Below the pieces are notes generated by a model. It had not been told where the DNA came from and ran no database searches. It worked only from the letters and a program-made list of their open reading frames with translations. From DASPKT01 sp035626475 (GTDB lineage: Bacteria; Pseudomonadota; Alphaproteobacteria; Azospirillales; Azospirillaceae), in contig DASPNP010000016.1 in NCBI GenBank assembly GCA_035626475.1, positions 24,366 through 88,365 on the forward strand: a stretch of DNA of 64,000 nucleotides, written 5' to 3'. The translations under genes and the position numbers were made by a program. Positions 44,244 through 54,356 of this stretch are shown piece after piece (within the stretch, counting starts at the first letter, position 1; every line of letters starts with the position of its first letter).

Positions 44244-44896
44244 CTGATACGACGGAGCGCGGCCTCTACGCCCCGGTGAAGGCCTTCCTGGAGGGCCAAG
44301 GGCTGGAGGTGAAGGGCGAGGTCGGCGGCTGCGACCTGGTGGCGGTGCGCGCGGGCGAGCCGCCCGTGGTGGTGATCGGCGAGCTGAAGCTGGGCTTCAC
44401 CCTGGAGCTGGTGCTGCAGGGCGTGGACCGGCTGGCAGCCTGCGACGAGGTCTGGCTGGCGGTGCGGGCCAGCAAGCGCGGCAAGGGGCGCGAGGCCGAC
44501 GGGCGGGTGCGCAAGCTGTGCCGGCTGCTGGGCTTCGGGCTGCTGGTAGTGGACCATGCCGACCGGGTGCATGCGCTGGCCGAGCCCGGCCCCTGGGTGC
44601 CCCGGCGCGACGCCAAGCGCCGCTCCCGCCTGCTGGCCGAGCACCAGCGGCGCCAGGGCGATCCCAACCAGGGCGGCCTGACCCGCACCAAGCTGATGAC
44701 CGCCTATCGCCAGCAGGCGCTGGCCTGCGCCCGCGCCATGGCCGAGACACCCCGCCGCCCGCGCGAGCTGAAGGAGGCGGCCCCCGATGCGGCCAAGATC
44801 CTGCAGAACAATGTCTATGGCTGGTTCGAGCGGGTGGAGCGCGGGGTGTACGCTCTGACCGACGCCGGCCGGAAGGCGCTGGAGGAGTGGGCATGA
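44240..44896 (+). CDS. DUF2161 family protein with PD-(D/E)xK-like fold
   Basis: 218 residues. VGGCDLVAVRAGEPPVVVIGELKLGFTLELVLQGVDRLAACDEVWLAV fits the D...E-x-K core of restriction-nuclease-like folds (Asp near 32, Glu/Lys near 48-50). The conserved DUF2161 middle QGGLTRTKLMTAYRQQALACARAM and a C-terminal winged-helix-like part (ILQNNVYGWFERVERGVYALTDAGRKAL) follow. The family is annotated as putative phosphodiesterases or nucleases without proven function. Its position between a monooxygenase and a serine hydrolase, overlapping both by 4 bp, is unexpected. Confidence 0.85.
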   Translation: MTDTTERGLYAPVKAFLEGQGLEVKGEVGGCDLVAVRAGEPPVVVIGELKLGFTLELVLQGVDRLAACDEVWLAVRASKRGKGREADGRVRKLCRLLGFGLLVVDHADRVHALAEPGPWVPRRDAKRRSRLLAEHQRRQGDPNQGGLTRTKLMTAYRQQALACARAMAETPRRPRELKEAAPDAAKILQNNVYGWFERVERGVYALTDAGRKALEEWA

Positions 44897-45870
44897 GGCG
44901 GCGGGACGCGCTCTCTTTCCTCGCCGGGGCGCCCCTGCTGGCCGGCACCCTGGCCGCCCCCGCCCTGCGGGCGGCGGAAAGGACGCCGCTGCTGGACGGC
45001 TGGGCGCCGGCGCGCGAGGCGCCCAACGCAATCATCGCCTTTGCCGAGGGCGGCCGGGTGTTGCGGTCGGAGGCGCGCGGCGCCTACGCCGCCGACCAGC
45101 CGGTGCTGCTGGCGAGTCTGTCCAAGGCGATCACCGGCGCCGCCATCCTGGCGCTGGTCGCCGACGGCAAGCTCTCCCCCGACGCCACGCTGGGCCAGGT
45201 ACTGGAACCAATCTTCCGCCGCCTCGGCCGTCCCAAGGACCCCGCCTGGGCCGCCGTGACGGTGGCGGAGCTGGCGCGGCACGAGGGCGGCCTGCACAGC
45301 CTGGGCACGCCCGACCCGCTGCCGCCCGCCGCCTTCGGCCGGCTGCCCCGGGGCGCCGGGATCGACGCGGCGCTGCGGCTGGCGCTGGACACGCCGGCCG
45401 GCCCGCGCGGCCGCTACACCTATTCCAACCTGGGCTATCTGCTGCTGGGCCACGTGGTGGAGGCGGTATCCGGCCGGCCGCACGATGCCTTCGCCGCCGA
45501 TCGGCTGCTGCGGCCCCTGGGCGTCCAGGGCGCGGTCGACCCCGCCTGGCGCGCCGCAGGGCCCTTCGGCGGCTGGCGCTTCACCCCGGCCGGCTATCTG
45601 CGCTTCCTGGAAATCTTCCGCCCCGGCGGTCCGCTGCCGGAGCGGGTCCTGGCGCTCGCCGACGCTGAGGGCTTCTATTCCTACGGCCGCTTCCGCGACG
45701 CCGCGCGCGGCGCCTGGTACCATACCGGCAGCTGGGGCCCGCGCACCGCCTTCGAGACGGTCGGCGACCGCGCCTGGTTCCTCGCCTTCGACCCCGCGCC
45801 CGGCATGCCGACCGAGCGGCGGCGGGCGTTGCGGGCGGACCTCATGGAGCGGCTGCGGGCGGCGCGGTAG
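44893..45870 (+). CDS. Serine hydrolase, class C beta-lactamase / DD-peptidase fold
   Basis: 325 residues, ATG overlapping the DUF2161 stop. An N-terminal RRRDALSFLAGAPLLAGTLAAPALRAAE looks like a twin-arginine or Sec signal. Catalytic motifs: SLSK with Ser75 and Lys78, YSN near residue 177, and HTGSWG near 277 replacing the usual K-T-G. Such proteins are esterases or peptidases of the beta-lactamase superfamily. It is the last gene of the overlapping four-gene operon; a family C repeat follows. Confidence 0.9.
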   Translation: MRRRDALSFLAGAPLLAGTLAAPALRAAERTPLLDGWAPAREAPNAIIAFAEGGRVLRSEARGAYAADQPVLLASLSKAITGAAILALVADGKLSPDATLGQVLEPIFRRLGRPKDPAWAAVTVAELARHEGGLHSLGTPDPLPPAAFGRLPRGAGIDAALRLALDTPAGPRGRYTYSNLGYLLLGHVVEAVSGRPHDAFAADRLLRPLGVQGAVDPAWRAAGPFGGWRFTPAGYLRFLEIFRPGGPLPERVLALADAEGFYSYGRFRDAARGAWYHTGSWGPRTAFETVGDRAWFLAFDPAPGMPTERRRALRADLMERLRAAR

Positions 45871-45881
45871 GGTCGGCTTAC

Positions 45882-46080
45882 AATCCCTCGCCCCTTGCGG
45901 GAGAGGGATGGGCCCCGCCGCGAAGCGGTGGGAGGGTGAGGGGTGGACCAGCGAAGCTGGGCCTTTTCGGCGGCTGAGCGTGGGCTGAGGGCGGAGAACG
46001 TCCACCTGCGGTGGCCGACCCCTCATCCTCCCCAAGCAGGCTTGGGGCCCCATCCTTCTCCCGCAAGGGGAGAAGGATGA
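45882..46080. repeat. Dispersed GC-rich repeat, family C copy
   Basis: Left unit with CCCTCGCCCCTTGCGGGAGA and GGAGGGTGAGGGG; right unit CCCCTCATCCTCCCCAAGCA ending with the hairpin CTTCTCCCGCAAGGGGAGAAG. It lies between the convergent serine hydrolase and MBL genes and may serve as a bidirectional transcript end. Confidence 0.8.
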
Positions 46081-46094
46081 AAACCCGCCCCTCC

Positions 46095-47633
46095 TCAGCT
46101 TCCCGCCAGCAGCGCCTCGACCTCGGCCTTGCGCAGGATGCGGCCGTGGGAGCCGGCGATCACGTCCACCTGCAGCCCCTTCTCCTTCAGCCAGCGCACG
46201 AAGTTGCGGGTGGAGCTGTTGTTGGGGTAGGCGCCGGCGTTCACCAGGTCGGACTGGAACAGCACGCGCTGCTTCGGCAGGTAGGTCACCAGGAGCCCGC
46301 CGGCATGCGGGTCGTTGCCCAGGTTGAAGATTATCACCTCGTTCGCCTGATCCTTCAGCACCCGCTCGCCGGCCAGCTCCTCCACCACGGGCGACTTGGG
46401 CGCCTTGGCGAGGCGGTCGGGCTCGCCGCGCGGGGTGACCTTGGCCAGCGCCTCGATCACGGGCGTGACGCCGGTGGGCGCGATGATGCGGGCGCCCTCG
46501 GCGACATAGGGGCGGATGCCGCCGATATGGTCGCCATGATGATGGCTCTGCACCAGGAAGCGCACCGGCTTGCCCGGCGCGATCTCGGCCGCCTTGGCCA
46601 GCACCTTCTCGGTGGCGGCGCTGCCGACGGAGGCCTCGGCCACCAGCAGATGGTCGGCGAACTCCACGATCATGACGTTGTGGAACCAGGGGCCCGGCCC
46701 CTCCGACGGGTTCATGACCAGATGCACCCGCTCGCCCAGGCTCTCCACCGTGAAGGGCTGGCGGAAGGACGGGTCGTCGGCCCTGGCGTCCTTGGGCAGC
46801 TCCAGGTCGGCCGGGGTCAGGTCCGACGCGGCGGCGGCCTGGGTCAGGCGGAAGACGCTGTCCACCGGGCCGTGCGCGTCGGAGATGTTCGAGACGGTGA
46901 CATGCTCCGGCACCTGCACGCCGGCGACCTCGCGGTAGCGGCCATAGGCGACCCGCACCCGGTCGTTGCCGTACTGGCTGGCGAAGGCCGGCAGGTCGAT
47001 CTGCTGCCAAGCCAGGCGCCGCGTCGCCTCGTCCACGGCGACGGTGCGCCGGCGGCCGTCCGGCCCGGTATGGGCGAAGCGGTCGATGCCGCTGCCGGCC
47101 TCGTCCTCCAGGTCGGTGATGCGCGACGGGTCGGCCAGCACCCGCTCGATCAGCCGGCCGGGCAGGAAGCGCTCGAGATCACTGGGCTCGTTGGGCGTGT
47201 CGCGCCAGGTGCGGCCGCCGCGGTCCAGCGTGAAGCCCTTGCCGTCGCGCAGCACCGTCGTCAGGTGGAAGTCGAAATCGCCGGAGATCCAGGCGCCGCG
47301 GGTGAAGTGCAGGGTGCGGCCGGGCCGGTCGATGACGATGCGCACCTCCGCCGGATAGGCCTCGAAAGGCGGCATCACCGCCAGCGACTGGGCGCCGTTG
47401 CGCGCCTCGCCGGCATAGCGGACCGACAGGACGGTGCCCTCCTTACGGTCGCTGCCATGGGCGGCCAGGCTGCGGCGCAGGCTGTCGGCGGCCTTGGCCT
47501 GCTCGGCCGTGGGGGCGGGCGGAGTCTGGGGAGCCTGGGGCGGCGTCTGCGCCTGGGCGGGCGCCTGGGCGGCGACGGTCGACAGCAGGCAGGCGGTGAA
47601 GGCGGCGAGCAGCAGCGGGCGGGCGGGACGCAT
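46095..47633 (-). CDS. Secreted MBL-fold metallo-hydrolase
   Basis: 512 residues from the ATG at 47633 (AGGAGAG upstream). Signal peptide RPARPLLLAAFTACLLSTVAAQA, then a Gln/Pro-rich linker. The N-terminal 300 residues are a beta-rich lipoprotein-like domain of unknown role. The C-terminal metallo-beta-lactamase domain has SHHHGDHIGG (His364 to His369), the H in later NDPHAGG and DLVNAG as further ligands, and ends with GSHGRI. Periplasmic hydrolase of unknown substrate, possibly alkylsulfatase- or lactonase-like. Confidence 0.88.
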   Translation of the reverse strand: MRPARPLLLAAFTACLLSTVAAQAPAQAQTPPQAPQTPPAPTAEQAKAADSLRRSLAAHGSDRKEGTVLSVRYAGEARNGAQSLAVMPPFEAYPAEVRIVIDRPGRTLHFTRGAWISGDFDFHLTTVLRDGKGFTLDRGGRTWRDTPNEPSDLERFLPGRLIERVLADPSRITDLEDEAGSGIDRFAHTGPDGRRRTVAVDEATRRLAWQQIDLPAFASQYGNDRVRVAYGRYREVAGVQVPEHVTVSNISDAHGPVDSVFRLTQAAAASDLTPADLELPKDARADDPSFRQPFTVESLGERVHLVMNPSEGPGPWFHNVMIVEFADHLLVAEASVGSAATEKVLAKAAEIAPGKPVRFLVQSHHHGDHIGGIRPYVAEGARIIAPTGVTPVIEALAKVTPRGEPDRLAKAPKSPVVEELAGERVLKDQANEVIIFNLGNDPHAGGLLVTYLPKQRVLFQSDLVNAGAYPNNSSTRNFVRWLKEKGLQVDVIAGSHGRILRKAEVEALLAGS

Positions 47634-47797
47634 GGGCGGGCTCTCCTGGCATTGTTCGTTGCCCCTGGCCTTACGGGGCAGCGCGGCCCCCGTCAATGCC
47701 GCCCACCCGCCGGAAACAGCCATCTTTCAGAGCGTTAGCATCCCGACACGATCCGCTCACCGTCCCGTTACGAACGGCCTCCCGCATGTCGTTCGTT

Positions 47798-48436
47798 TCA
47801 GCGCGCGAACACCGCCGAGCGCCCCTTCGGCAGCGCCCCCAGCGACGCCGCCAGCGCCGCGATGGCCGTGGAGATCTTCTCGCCGCCGATGGCCGAGGGC
47901 TCGATCGGGTTGGCGTAGTCCTCGTCCCGGTCGCAGATCAGGCGGAGGTCGACCAGGGGCAGGTTGCGGCGGAAGGCCTCGCGGGTGATCCCGTCGTTCA
48001 GCAGCGACAGCGCCGCCGGGACCAGCGTCCGCCTCGGCTCGTCCGGGTAACGGGCATCGTAGATGGTGCAGACGGCCGTCGGCACGCCCGTCGCCGTCAC
48101 CGCGTCCAGCATGGCGGCATAGTCGCGGCGGAAGCGCGTGCGGATCTCCGCCAGCCGTCCCACCGCCTCGGCCATGGAGGTGGCGGGCTGGCCGAGGATG
48201 CCGGAATAGCCCAGCGCGTCGTTGCCGCCGGCGCTGACCACCAGCAGCCCGGCATCACCGGGCAGCCGCCGCAGCTGGCCCGGCACGCCGGCCATGACCG
48301 CGCCGTCCACCGCCAGCAGCTCCGCCTTCCAGCCCGGCGGCAGCTTCGGCGCCAGCTGCCGCACCACGTCTGGCGCGCCGCCGACATAGGCCGCGTTGTC
48401 GAAGATCGAATCACCCAGCAGCACCGCCGTCGGCAT
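47798..48436 (-). CDS. SGNH/GDSL-like hydrolase lacking the usual C-terminal D-x-x-H
   Basis: 212 residues. Block I VLLGDSIFDN supplies the nucleophile Ser10, block II a Gly in AVDGAVMAG, and block III SAGGNDALGY the oxyanion Asn. Block V, normally D-x-x-H, reads YANPIEPSAIGGEKI with no histidine at that place. The protein may use another base or be inactive; similar sequences in which NPIEPS replaces the motif occur in alphaproteobacteria from memory. Cytoplasmic, no signal. Divergent from the double alpha/beta-hydrolase gene. Confidence 0.8.
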   Translation of the reverse strand: MPTAVLLGDSIFDNAAYVGGAPDVVRQLAPKLPPGWKAELLAVDGAVMAGVPGQLRRLPGDAGLLVVSAGGNDALGYSGILGQPATSMAEAVGRLAEIRTRFRRDYAAMLDAVTATGVPTAVCTIYDARYPDEPRRTLVPAALSLLNDGITREAFRRNLPLVDLRLICDRDEDYANPIEPSAIGGEKISTAIAALAASLGALPKGRSAVFAR

Positions 48437-48624
48437 GACCAGCCTCCCCTCGTCTCCTGAAAGGATTTCCGTCTGATCGCGCGTGCCATACGCCCCCTCT
48501 GGGGAGGGGCATCGAGGCGCAACCAGCGAGAATTCCTCTTTCCGGCGAACAGGCGCGGGCGGGGCGGCGTCACGGAAATTATGCGGAAGAGGCGGTTGCC
48601 AGCGGCACGCCCCTGGCGGAGGAT

Positions 48625-48640
48625 ATTTGTCCGGACAAAT
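48625..48640. promoter_or_regulatory. Perfect 16-bp palindrome ATTTGTCCGGACAAAT before the double hydrolase gene
   Basis: It lies 12 bp upstream of the ATG at 48653, just before the likely ribosome binding site AGGGAGCGGA. TTGTC-type half sites are typical of GntR (FadR-subfamily) operators; TetR-type is also possible. No such regulator gene is nearby. Confidence 0.6.
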
Positions 48641-48652
48641 AGGGAGCGGATC

Positions 48653-50212
48653 ATGACGGCCCGGCGCGCCTACGCCCTTGTGGACGGGATGCGGGTGCAC
48701 TACCGCATCCAGGGCTCCGGCCCTGTCGTGATGCTGTTCCACGACAGCCCGAACTCGTCCTGGCTGATGCTGCCGGCCATGGCGGCCCTGGCCGCGCGGG
48801 GCTTCACCGCCATCGCTCCCGACACGCCGGGCTACGGCCTGTCCGACCGTTTCCCCGGCGACCCCGCGGAGGTCGACCTGCACCGGGTGGCGGCGCATTT
48901 CCACCGGCTGCGCGAAGCGCTGGGTCTCGGGCGCGTCGGCGTCTACGGCTACCACACCGGGGCCGCCATCGCCGCCATCTTCGCCGGGCAGCGCCCGGAC
49001 GCGGTGGCGGGCTTGGCGCTGAACGGCTACCCGCTGTTCACGCCGGCGGAGCGGGCGGACATCCTGGCCGGCTACCTGCCGCGCTTCGAGCCGGCCTGGG
49101 ACGGCACGCATCTGGCGTGGCTGTGGGCGCGCATGCGGGAGCAGACCATCTTCTTCCCCTGGCACCGCGCCGACGCCGCCCACCGCATGGTCTACGACGT
49201 GCCGCCGCCGGAAGCGACGCAGGCCTCGATGAACGACTTCCTGCGGGCGGGCGACTGGTACCGGGTGGTCTATGGCGCCGTGTTCGGCATGGATTGCGCG
49301 CCGCCGCTGGCGCGGCTGGCCTGCCCGACCCTGGTCTGCGCCGCCGCCGCCGACCCGCTGGCCGCCCACCTGCCGCGCCTGGAGACGCCCCTGCCGCCGG
49401 GCAGCGCGGTGGAGCGGCTGGAGACGCCGGTGGCGGCGCTGGAGCGGTCGCTGGATTTCCTGGCCGGCCATCCCGGCGACCCGGCGGGCGAGCCCCTCCC
49501 CACCGCAGCGCCCCCGGGCATCTCGCCGCTGTTCCTGGGACCGCCGGGGGCGCAGCTGCATGGGCTGTGGTCTCCGGGCGAGGGACGGCCGGTGCTGCTG
49601 CTGCACGGTGCCGGCGGCTCCGCCCGCACCATGGCCGCCGTCGCGGCGCGGCTGGCGGAGCGGCGCCCGGTCCTGGCGCTGTCCCTGCCCGGCCACGGCG
49701 AGTCCGACCCGCCCGCAGGCCCGGTCGGCATCGAGGGCTGGGCGGCGACGGCCGGGGCGGCGCTGGACGGGCTCGGCATCGGCGAGGCCGACGCGCTGAC
49801 CTGGGGCGAAGGCGCCCTGGTCGCCCGCTCCCTGCCGGCGGGCCGGGTTCGCCGGCTTGTCGCGCTGGAGGTGCCGCAGGCCGGCGACGTGGCGGAGGCG
49901 GAGCGCCTGGCCCCGTCCGTCGCGCCGCGCTGGGACGGGGCGCATGTGCTGACCGCCTGGCACATGGTCAGGCTCGGGACCCTGTTCCGCCCCTGGTACC
50001 GCACCGACCGCGCCCATGCCCGCACCGACGCGCCCGACCCCGACACGGCCCGCATCCATCTGGAGGTCTGCGAGCTGCTGAAGGCCGGCGATCGCTATGG
50101 CGAGGCCCTGCGCGCCGGTCTGGCCTGGACGGGCGAACGGCCGGAAGCGGTGACGCTGCCGCACGATCCGGCGGCCGCGGCGGCGGAGGTGCTTTCATCC
50201 CTCTCCCCCTGA
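48653..50212 (+). CDS. Double alpha/beta-hydrolase-fold protein without serine nucleophiles
   Basis: 519 residues. Residues 1 to about 290 and about 300 to 515 are each an alpha/beta-hydrolase domain. Domain 1: GSGPVVMLFHDSPNSSWLM, PDTPGYGLSD and the elbow GVYGYHTGAAIA, where His101 occupies the nucleophile place. Domain 2: RPVLLLHGAGGSARTM, SLPGHGESDPP and TWGEGALVA, where Glu386 is at the elbow. Neither half has the G-x-S-x-G serine. The protein could be a non-hydrolytic lyase, an isomerase or a binding protein. The last few codons run into a family C repeat. It starts at 48653 with AGGGAGCGGA before it. Confidence 0.82.
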   Translation: MTARRAYALVDGMRVHYRIQGSGPVVMLFHDSPNSSWLMLPAMAALAARGFTAIAPDTPGYGLSDRFPGDPAEVDLHRVAAHFHRLREALGLGRVGVYGYHTGAAIAAIFAGQRPDAVAGLALNGYPLFTPAERADILAGYLPRFEPAWDGTHLAWLWARMREQTIFFPWHRADAAHRMVYDVPPPEATQASMNDFLRAGDWYRVVYGAVFGMDCAPPLARLACPTLVCAAAADPLAAHLPRLETPLPPGSAVERLETPVAALERSLDFLAGHPGDPAGEPLPTAAPPGISPLFLGPPGAQLHGLWSPGEGRPVLLLHGAGGSARTMAAVAARLAERRPVLALSLPGHGESDPPAGPVGIEGWAATAGAALDGLGIGEADALTWGEGALVARSLPAGRVRRLVALEVPQAGDVAEAERLAPSVAPRWDGAHVLTAWHMVRLGTLFRPWYRTDRAHARTDAPDPDTARIHLEVCELLKAGDRYGEALRAGLAWTGERPEAVTLPHDPAAAAAEVLSSLSP

Positions 50213-50396
50213 GGGAGAGGGAGGGACCCATTGCGGAAGCAATGGGGGGGGGTGAGGGGTCGGCAGTCGAAGGCTGACGTTCTCTACGGGTGAACTTGGG
50301 ACAGCGGTCAAGAACGCCCGCCTGCGGCGGTCGACCCCTCATCCTCCCACGCTTCGCGCGGGTCCCATCCTTCTCCCGCAAGGGGAGAAGGATAAG
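50196..50396. repeat. Dispersed GC-rich repeat, family C copy overlapping a gene end
   Basis: Left hairpin CCCTCTCCCCCTGAGGGAGA followed by CCCATTGC/GCAATGGG and GGTGAGGGG; right end CATCCTTCTCCCGCAAGGGG with AGAAGGAT. The first bases supply the stop codon of the double hydrolase gene. Confidence 0.8.
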
Positions 50397-50408
50397 GAGA
50401 GCGCCCCC

Positions 50409-50870
50409 TCACGCCACCCGGACCGCCTCGCCCTCGATGGTCATGCCGCCGCCCGGCCCCGGGAAGGGCGGCGGGGTGGTGCGGTCCAGGTGGGCGCGGA
50501 GGATGGCCATGTTGCGGGTATTGGCGCGGAAGAAGACGTCCGAGACCCAGCCGACCAGCGGGATGGCGCTCAGCACCGCGTCCAGCCCGACATTGCCGGC
50601 CATGCGCACCTGGGTCCAGCGCGAGACGCCCAGGCGCCGCGCCTCCCAGATCAGGTAGGCGGAGACGGCCTTGGAGGCCAGCAGGCCCAGGCCGGGGATC
50701 AGGTTCAGCAGCGCGTCCAGCCCGAAGCGGATGCCGGTGCCGGGAATGCGGAAGGCGCTGTCCAGCAGCCGCGCCAACCCGTCCAGCCGCGCCCGCGCCT
50801 CGTCGGGCCCGCCCTGGAAGCCGCGATGCTCCCCGCCGAAGCCGGTCCCGCCATATCCCGCCAGCGCCAT
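50409..50870 (-). CDS. DUF4112 family membrane protein
   Basis: 153 residues from the ATG at 50870, which has GGGGAGAGGG directly upstream. Core LARLLDSAFRIPGTGIRFGLDALLNLIPGLGLLASKAVSAYLI and GNVGLDAVLSAIPLVGWVSDVFFRANTRNMAIL are the two conserved hydrophobic repeats of DUF4112. Function unknown. It sits alone between two family C repeats. Confidence 0.88.
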   Translation of the reverse strand: MALAGYGGTGFGGEHRGFQGGPDEARARLDGLARLLDSAFRIPGTGIRFGLDALLNLIPGLGLLASKAVSAYLIWEARRLGVSRWTQVRMAGNVGLDAVLSAIPLVGWVSDVFFRANTRNMAILRAHLDRTTPPPFPGPGGGMTIEGEAVRVA

Positions 50871-50997
50871 GTCCCTCTCCCCCGCGAACCCTGCGACGGC
50901 GAGGTATGTGGCTCCGCGCCCGCCCGCCCGCAAGAGGGGCGGGCGGCGGGAAAAGTCCATAATTTACTTAGGGTTGTCGGGGTGGCACCCGCTCCTT

Positions 50998-51197
50998 GAT
51001 CCTTCTCCCCTTGCGGGAGAAGGATGGGGCCCCAAGCCTGCTTGGGGAGGATGAGGGGTCGGCGGGCGAAAGCCCGACGTTCTCGACCATCGTTCCAGGA
51101 TCACCCGTCTAGAAGGCCCGGCTTCGCCGGTCCACCCCTCACCCTCCCATTGCATGCGCAATGGGTCCCTCCCTCTCCCGCAAGGGGAGAGGGATGA
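50998..51197. repeat. Dispersed GC-rich repeat, family C copy
   Basis: Left hairpin CCTTCTCCCCTTGCGGGAGA, CCCCAAGCCTGCTTGGGG and GATGAGGGG; right CACCCTCCCATTGCATGCGC ending with CTCTCCCGCAAGGGGAGAGG. Same two-hairpin layout as the copies at 45882 and 58541. Confidence 0.8.
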
Positions 51198-51205
51198 ATT
51201 GGCGC

Positions 51206-51618
51206 TCACAGCAGCTCGGACTTCGGGGGCGGCGGGCGGTGGGCGGTGCGGGCGATGGAGAGGCAGCGCTCCAGCCGCTGGATGAATTCCTCGGGCCGGA
51301 AGGGCTTGGCGATGATGTGGACGGCGCCGAAGGCCCGGGCATGCTCCAGCACCTTGGCGTCCGGCCGGGCGGTCACGAAGATCACCGGCAGCTCCTGCCA
51401 GTGGATGCTGCCGCGGATCGCCTCCAGCGTGTCCAGCCCGTTCAGCCTGGGCATGTTGATGTCCAGCAGCACGGCGCGCGGCTGCACCCGGGTCAGCGCC
51501 GCCAGGCAGGCCTGCCCGTCGCGCACCGGCACGGGCGTGTAGCCGGCGGCCGTCAGCAGCATCCCGATCAGGTTGCGGTTGTCGTCGTCGTCCTCGGCGA
51601 AGATGATGGCCCCGCGGC

Positions 51619-51622
<4 letters not shown>
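51206..51622 (-). CDS. Single-domain response regulator
   Basis: 138 residues, receiver domain only. Acidic cluster FAEDDDDNRN, phosphoacceptor Asp in AVLLDINMPRLNGLD (about residue 54), switch Thr in VIFVTARPD and Lys in IIAKPFRPEEF. No output domain, so it works through protein contacts, as CheY- or Spo0F-like relay proteins do. Its ATG overlaps the stop of the upstream hybrid kinase (ATGA), so the two make one relay unit. Confidence 0.93.
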
Positions 51623-54192
<2,570 letters not shown>

Positions 54193-54356
54193 CGGGCGGG
54201 CAGGTCCTTGCCCCGGCGGTATCGGCCCGGGGCGGCCGCCGGACGCCACCGACGCCATGGGGACGCCGGCGGGCCGGAACGGAACACCGCCCTAGGATAT
54301 CCCGCAAGCCCTGCCGGGATATAGACCTTTCGCCTAATACTTAGGCAGTAGGTCCG

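Noticed and set aside
44240..44896. Restriction-modification or defence system around the nuclease-fold DUF2161 protein
   Set aside because: No methyltransferase, helicase or specificity gene is adjacent; neighbours are metabolic hydrolases and a monooxygenase.
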